From Anaerolineales bacterium (GTDB lineage Bacteria; Chloroflexota; Anaerolineae; 4572-78; NAK82), in assembly GCA_024643945.1 (NCBI GenBank), contig JAHELX010000072.1, forward strand, positions 5,081 to 15,408: a stretch of DNA of 10,328 nt. The letters run 5' to 3'. Positions 6,277 through 10,328 of the stretch are shown here, piece by piece; the stretch's first letter is position 1, and the number at the start of each line of letters is the position of its first letter. The notes beneath the pieces were generated by a model, which saw only the letters and a list, made by a program, of their open reading frames with translations, did no database searches and had not been told where the DNA came from. The position numbers were made by a program, and so were the translations under genes.

Positions 6277-8847
6277 TCATTGGTCACCGGGCAGCGCGTC
6301 TAATCGTTCCTGCGCCACTTCTAAATAGGGGTCTTCAACCAGCAACGCCCGGTATACCTGGCGCGCTGCCTCGAAATCTCCCTGGATCTCACGCAGCCGA
6401 GCCAATGCCAGCCAGGGCTTTGCTTGTTCCGGACCTATACCAATACGAAAGAGGGGGGGCAACAGGTCGAAGGTGGCGCGCCGGTCGTAGAGTGTGATCT
6501 CCACATCCGTAGGTACGGCGCTGGGGGATATAGCGCTCAAATAGAATCGGGCGGCTGTGCCGGAGTTACCTTGTGCCTGATAGAATTGGCCCAAATAATA
6601 AGCTGCCTCTCGCTGATTGAGGAAGAGCGCCGTACGCCAGTCTCGCTCGGCTGCGGCCAGATTACCTGTTGCTTGATTGACCAGGCCGCGCACAGTGTGT
6701 GCGCTGCCACAAGCCCACTGGGTATCAACCGCTTCTTGCGCCTGGCGTTGTGCCTCACCAATCCTGCCTGTTTCAAACCTGGCCCGGGCTAACGCCGAGA
6801 GGGCGGTACAATCTTCGGGGGTACCCTCCAGGATTGTTTGCGCCTGTGTAACAGCGGTTGGCCAATCCCGTTGCACCAACGCAACTTGGAGCTGCCAGCG
6901 GGCCAGATCTTGCCCCTTCGCCAGTAGCGTCGCCTCGGCTTCGGTCAGCACTTCTGGCCAATATGTTGCACGCTCCTTCTCCGCTTGCCAGAATTCAGAG
7001 CCGGCCAATTCTGGCGACAGGGCCAGCGCCTGACCGTAAGCCTGGACGGCACGTTCCATGTCTCCAACCTGCTGGTAGAAGTATCCCAGGTTCACCAGCC
7101 AGACCGGGTCGGGCTCGAGAGCTACTGTCCGCGCCAAGGCATTAATGGCTGCCTGACGGTCGCCAATCTGCCAGAGGACAGCAGCCAGATTGGCTGTCTG
7201 GCGACCGTCAACCGGTTCGGCAGCCAGGCCAGCTTGATAGAGCGCCGCGGCTGTTGCCAGTGCTTCAGGCCGGTCGATCATGCGTCCCTGAAGATAGGCC
7301 AGTTGAAATGTGTAGAGTGGCGTGGCTGGATCGAGGCGGTGAGATCGCTCCGCTGCTGCGATTGCATCGACCAGGTTCCCGCGCTCCGCCAGATTGACGC
7401 TCCGCTGAAAGTGAAACTGGCCTACATCGAGCCAGGCCAGCCCTGCCGAGTAGGCCACCAGAGCCAGCAAGGCGAGCGCAGTCAGGGGTTTGAGTTTATA
7501 ATTCGCCGCTTGAGCGGGAGTAATCCCCACATTTCCCTGGAGGGGAGCCACCGCTGAATCTATCAGGGCGAAGGCAGCAATGGCCAGCATCGGTAGCACG
7601 TTAGGCGTAGCGGCGAAAGTGTCAACCAGGCTGTGTGCCGCCAGCCCAGCCAGGGCAGCCCCGGCTGCGGCAACTTGTACTCGTTCCCGGGCATCAGACG
7701 TGCGATGCCAGCGGGTCAGCCAGGCGCGCCCGGCCGCCAGCAAGAGCCAGCCACCGGCCGCCAGCCCAGCCAGGCCCAATTCGGCGGCGGTATTGAGGTA
7801 GATGTTGTGCGCTGTCATAATCTGACGGCGCGGCAAGGCTGGGTCGTTGCGCTGCAACAGACTCCGCCCAAAGTTGTAGGGACCAGCGCCAGTGAGGGGG
7901 TGCTCCCGAAAGGTTGTCAGAGCGGCTTCCCACAAGGTGAAACGGAACTGGGTGCTGTGGCTTCGGTCGAATGTGCGCTCCAGCCAGGTCGGTCCGACCA
8001 GGATCGCGATGAGCAGGCTGAGCGCCAGCGCTCCAACGATGGCCGGCCGGCGAGCCGCCCGCAACACGCGCCCTCCCAGAGGGGCCTGACTGATACGCCT
8101 CCGGGCGAGCCACCAGCCCAGTCCCGTCAGTGGCAGCGAGACGAGCAGCGCCAAAACCCCTCCCCGTGACAAGCTGAGCCCTTCCACGATGACAGCCAGC
8201 ACTAGCCAGGCAGCAATAGCCTGACGGTCGTCGCGATTGCGGGTAGTGAGCAAGATTCCCAGGGCCGGTGGAATAAGTAGCGCTAAGTAAGCCGAGAGAG
8301 GAGTAGCTCCGTTAAGGGTGAAATTCAGGCGATAGAAGGTGGGAGGGAAAGGATGCTGCAGGCCGCCGATCATCGGCCAACCCTGGGCGAACTGGGATAA
8401 CAGTGGCAGGCCGAAATACCAGCCTGCAAATTCGGTCAGGCCTACCAGGCAGACAACCCCGGCGCTCATATACAGTCCCCGTACCACGAAAGTTATCTGA
8501 CCCTTGCGGCGCAAGTCTACCAACAGATAAAAGGCCAGCACGTAGGTGAAGGGCATCCAGAGCTTCTCCAGGCTGAAACGGGGTGACAGTCCCAAGAAAG
8601 CTGCGACGAATTGAACAACCAGCCAGGCCAGTATCGGGGCATCGAGCGCTGTACGGGGGAATGGTTCACCCCGGCGTAATTTGCCAATCAGCCAGCCCCC
8701 TAACAGGACGGTAACAATCACCTGGTTCAGTACGCGCAGGGAGAAATTAAGGTCGCTGTAAAAGGAGCCGCCGATGAAGGTAAAGTAGAGGATAACCCCA
8801 AAGATGACAAGCTGGCGTGCGCTCAAAGATGTATTGTCCCTTGCCAT
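6277..8847 (-). CDS. O-antigen ligase/polymerase-like membrane protein with C-terminal TPR domain
   Basis: The 856-residue protein joins two parts. Residues 1 to about 475 are a polytopic membrane domain of the Wzy_C (WaaL/O-antigen ligase-polymerase) family. Its signature has W306, then the periplasmic-loop motif FREHPLTGAGPYNFG (313-327, H316), then TAHNIYLNTAAELGLAGL (H347). SLSRGG earlier in the domain also fits the family. After a last membrane helix (about 455-475) comes a soluble helical tail to 856 with tetratricopeptide repeats, for example IGDRQAAINALARTVALEPD and VGDMERAVQAYGQALALSPE. Such proteins polymerise or transfer undecaprenyl-linked glycans on the outer face of the membrane. 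The TPR tail probably binds a partner protein or glycan. An AGAGGTG-like ribosome site lies 10 bases before the ATG. The gene sits between two GT-C genes. Ligase and polymerase roles cannot be told apart from sequence. Confidence 0.87.
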   Translation of the reverse strand: MARDNTSLSARQLVIFGVILYFTFIGGSFYSDLNFSLRVLNQVIVTVLLGGWLIGKLRRGEPFPRTALDAPILAWLVVQFVAAFLGLSPRFSLEKLWMPFTYVLAFYLLVDLRRKGQITFVVRGLYMSAGVVCLVGLTEFAGWYFGLPLLSQFAQGWPMIGGLQHPFPPTFYRLNFTLNGATPLSAYLALLIPPALGILLTTRNRDDRQAIAAWLVLAVIVEGLSLSRGGVLALLVSLPLTGLGWWLARRRISQAPLGGRVLRAARRPAIVGALALSLLIAILVGPTWLERTFDRSHSTQFRFTLWEAALTTFREHPLTGAGPYNFGRSLLQRNDPALPRRQIMTAHNIYLNTAAELGLAGLAAGGWLLLAAGRAWLTRWHRTSDARERVQVAAAGAALAGLAAHSLVDTFAATPNVLPMLAIAAFALIDSAVAPLQGNVGITPAQAANYKLKPLTALALLALVAYSAGLAWLDVGQFHFQRSVNLAERGNLVDAIAAAERSHRLDPATPLYTFQLAYLQGRMIDRPEALATAAALYQAGLAAEPVDGRQTANLAAVLWQIGDRQAAINALARTVALEPDPVWLVNLGYFYQQVGDMERAVQAYGQALALSPELAGSEFWQAEKERATYWPEVLTEAEATLLAKGQDLARWQLQVALVQRDWPTAVTQAQTILEGTPEDCTALSALARARFETGRIGEAQRQAQEAVDTQWACGSAHTVRGLVNQATGNLAAAERDWRTALFLNQREAAYYLGQFYQAQGNSGTAARFYLSAISPSAVPTDVEITLYDRRATFDLLPPLFRIGIGPEQAKPWLALARLREIQGDFEAARQVYRALLVEDPYLEVAQERLDALPGDQ

Positions 8848-10328
8848 CAGCGCTGCACCTCTGGCGGCGATATGCGGAAGACGTGCATATCACCGGGTAA
8901 TGTCTCCACTAAGTGCAATCGGGGATGGCTTTCGGCCCCCTCGTAGAGGGATGCCAGAGGCGCGGGGCGATTGCGGTCCAGGGCCAGATAGCGCGCGCCG
9001 TAGCGGTCGGCGACAGCTAACGTTATCTCCACGGGATCATTGGGCACGACGATAGATGGCTCACCGCCATAGTACCAATAACCTGGCGGGTCGCCAACCA
9101 TCACCATCGCCTTGGCCTGGCCCTCGGTTTCTAGCCACTCGATCAGGTGACTGTAGGCTGCATCCTCCCCTCGCCCGCGCGCCCCGACAATGACACCCCG
9201 ATAAAACAGGAATCCACTGACTAACAATGCCAATCCTACCAGCCCAATGCCGAAAACTTGTTTGGCCATATAGGCATCCCATCCCCGACGACGGGCCGCT
9301 GCCCATTCGATGACGGCGTCGAGACCCACCAGAGCGGCAGTGAAGATGAAGGGGAGCAGCGCGCCCCCGGAGTGGAAAAGCCCCCCGCGCGGGCCGGGGA
9401 AGGTGAAAACGAGCGTCATCGCCAGAAAGAGAAGCGCGCCATACCACGCTGCCAGTTGATACAGCCGATGCCGTCGCAATCGCCACCAGCCGATAGGGAC
9501 CAACGGCGCCAGAAAGATCATACAGAAAACAGCCAGGACTGTCTGGGTGTTGAGCCACAGTGCGTCGAGCTTGGAGCGCAGGATGTTATTCCATCCCCAG
9601 GCCAGGTAGGTCTGCAACGACAGCTCACGTCCATAACTGAACAAGTCGTCGTAGGTAGTCAACCAAATAGTCTTCGCGCCTATCGTCGGCAACGGCGCGC
9701 CGACCACCATCCAATTTCGGACGAACCAGGGGAGCATCACCAACGTATACCCCAGAATCACCAATAGGAAATCTCTGATCGCTAATCTCCTCTCTTTGGT
9801 TGGAGATCGGAGATCGGAGATTAGAGACTTGCTCCAGACTACCCCGATGGCTATGAGCAACAGGGGCCCGTCGGCCCGTGACAGGTGGGCCAGTCCGACC
9901 AGGACACCAGCGCCCAGCGCCCAGCGCCCAGCCCTTAGCGCCCCCCGGCCCGCGCGGCGAAGTGTCCCAACCAGGGTACGAAGCCGGGACGGGCAGCCCC
10001 CCTGCCCCAACCGGGGTACGAAGCCGGGACAGGCAGCCCCCAGTTGTTTCTCTCGCGCCCGACCCGCCTGCCAGGCAGCGACGAGGCTCAAGCTCCCAGC
10101 CAGGGCAAAGGAGGTGAAATTATCCGTGTGACCCCAATAGAGTACATAAAACCCACTGAAGAGTGTCAGCAGCCCAGCCAGCCAGCCGTGACGACGGCTG
10201 CCAGTGGTTTGGACCGCCACCCAATAGCTCACCAATGGCAACATTGCAGACAGAGCAGCAAACAGCACCTGCGCCGCCTGGTACGTCTGTCCAAATAAGG
10301 TCATCCCTATCCAGGCCAAGACCGTTGG
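8847..10328 (-). CDS. GT-C/PMT-like membrane glycosyltransferase, 5' end cut by window edge
   Basis: The frame is open to the window edge, so 493 C-terminal residues are visible and the true start lies beyond 10328. The missing part would hold the first membrane helix and the acidic catalytic pair of GT-C enzymes. The visible part has many hydrophobic segments, including a run with VLYWGHTDNFTSFALAGSL early on and VGLAHLSRADGPLLLI after an insert. This matches the PMT/ArnT-like pattern. It ends in a soluble region with VMVGDPPGYWYYGGEPS and GARYLALDRNR, also typical of this class. Substrate unknown. Residues about 96-145 form a Gly/Arg-rich insert built from a 40-base tandem duplication and a 7-base array. 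Another 7-base array encodes a polar loop near residues 169-176. The stop overlaps the next gene start as TGATG. Confidence 0.8.
   Translation of the reverse strand, partial: PTVLAWIGMTLFGQTYQAAQVLFAALSAMLPLVSYWVAVQTTGSRRHGWLAGLLTLFSGFYVLYWGHTDNFTSFALAGSLSLVAAWQAGRAREKQLGAACPGFVPRLGQGGCPSRLRTLVGTLRRAGRGALRAGRWALGAGVLVGLAHLSRADGPLLLIAIGVVWSKSLISDLRSPTKERRLAIRDFLLVILGYTLVMLPWFVRNWMVVGAPLPTIGAKTIWLTTYDDLFSYGRELSLQTYLAWGWNNILRSKLDALWLNTQTVLAVFCMIFLAPLVPIGWWRLRRHRLYQLAAWYGALLFLAMTLVFTFPGPRGGLFHSGGALLPFIFTAALVGLDAVIEWAAARRRGWDAYMAKQVFGIGLVGLALLVSGFLFYRGVIVGARGRGEDAAYSHLIEWLETEGQAKAMVMVGDPPGYWYYGGEPSIVVPNDPVEITLAVADRYGARYLALDRNRPAPLASLYEGAESHPRLHLVETLPGDMHVFRISPPEVQR
8856..8862 (-). promoter_or_regulatory. 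Ribosome site and TGATG coupling junction
   Basis: The minus strand reads AGAGGTG about 10 bases before the ATG at 8847. That ATG shares its A with the TGA stop of the upstream glycosyltransferase (TGATG at 8845-8849). A terminating ribosome can restart here, so the two proteins are expected to be made together. Confidence 0.7.
9782..9824. repeat. Tandem 7-base repeat (GGAGATC/T x3) with flanking inverted repeat
   Basis: GGAGATC, GGAGATC and GGAGATT follow each other without gaps at 9802-9822. CTAATCTCC at 9782-9790 is the exact reverse complement of GGAGATTAG at 9816-9824, giving a possible 9-bp stem with a 25-base loop. AATCTCT at 9770 and AATCTCC at 9784 are also spaced by 14, twice the repeat period. 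It encodes a polar loop (SLISDLRSPTKERRLAIRD) in the upstream glycosyltransferase. Confidence 0.75.
9908..9933. repeat. Tandem 7-base repeat (CCAGCGC x3.7)
   Basis: CCAGCGC occurs three times in succession, plus CCAGC. The minus strand encodes RWALGAG in the Gly/Arg-rich insert of the glycosyltransferase. Because 7 is not a multiple of 3, loss or gain of one unit would shift the frame of this gene. Confidence 0.75.
9966..10041. repeat. 36-base direct repeat at 40-base offset
   Basis: Positions 9966-10001 and 10006-10041 match at 34 of 36 bases (differences at 9973/10013 and 9991/10031), separated by 4 bases. Core shared bases include GGTACGAAGCCGGGAC. The 40-base offset is not a multiple of three. 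The same DNA is therefore read in two frames, giving LGAACPGFVPRLGQ and GGCPSRLRTLVGT. The repeat sits inside a coding gene and breaks no frame. Confidence 0.85.

Noticed and set aside
7637..7774. An 18-base exact direct repeat (7637-7654 and 7757-7774)
   Set aside because: The spacing of 120 bases is in frame and both copies encode similar AGLAA-type stretches of membrane helices with the same preferred codons, so ordinary coding bias explains it.
9802..10041. A CRISPR-like array, from the repeated units at the right end
   Set aside because: The units are 7 bases in direct contact, or a single pair of 36-base copies with a 4-base gap. There are no spacers of regular length and no cas genes.

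Overview
The window looks like a chromosomal segment of a bacterium from the Chloroflexota, probably the Anaerolineae/Caldilineae side. This is inferred from protein character, not from any search. The evidence is the short primary sigma factor with an extra segment in its sigma-3 domain, the style of the large multi-spanning glycan enzymes, and several period-7 tandem repeats inside their loops. I see no phage, transposase, CRISPR array or plasmid genes.

Left part (1-1190): a minus-strand tRNA-Arg(CCU) and a minus-strand HAD-family hydrolase each have a recognisable sigma70-type promoter. The hydrolase is divergent from the next unit.

Core part (1113-4611): a promoter, dnaG (DNA primase), rpoD (primary sigma factor) and a strong intrinsic terminator form a compact plus-strand unit. 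This corresponds to the dnaG-rpoD half of the classic macromolecular-synthesis operon; rpsU is not next to it here. The primase has an unusual C-x3-C spacing in its zinc motif, and the sigma factor carries about 29 extra residues in region 3.

Right part (4632-10328): three tightly packed minus-strand genes for membrane proteins of surface-glycan assembly converge on the rpoD terminator. In transcription order they are a GT-C type glycosyltransferase (cut by the right window edge), an O-antigen-ligase/polymerase-like protein with a long TPR tail, and a second GT-C type glycosyltransferase. The first two overlap as TGATG and the next pair is separated by 16 bases or overlaps by 11, so they are very likely one co-translated operon. 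Its promoter lies outside the window. A reasonable reading is that the GT-C enzymes transfer sugars from polyprenyl-phosphate donors on the outer face of the membrane and the ligase-like protein polymerises or attaches the product. The actual glycan cannot be told from sequence.

The most interesting non-gene signal is the collection of short tandem repeats in the two GT-C genes. Several different 7-base units, plus a 36-base sequence duplicated at a 40-base offset, all sit in predicted hydrophilic loops. The 40-base duplication is read in two different frames, so it supplies unrelated peptide in a spliced-in segment. I found no evidence of a wholly new multi-gene system.
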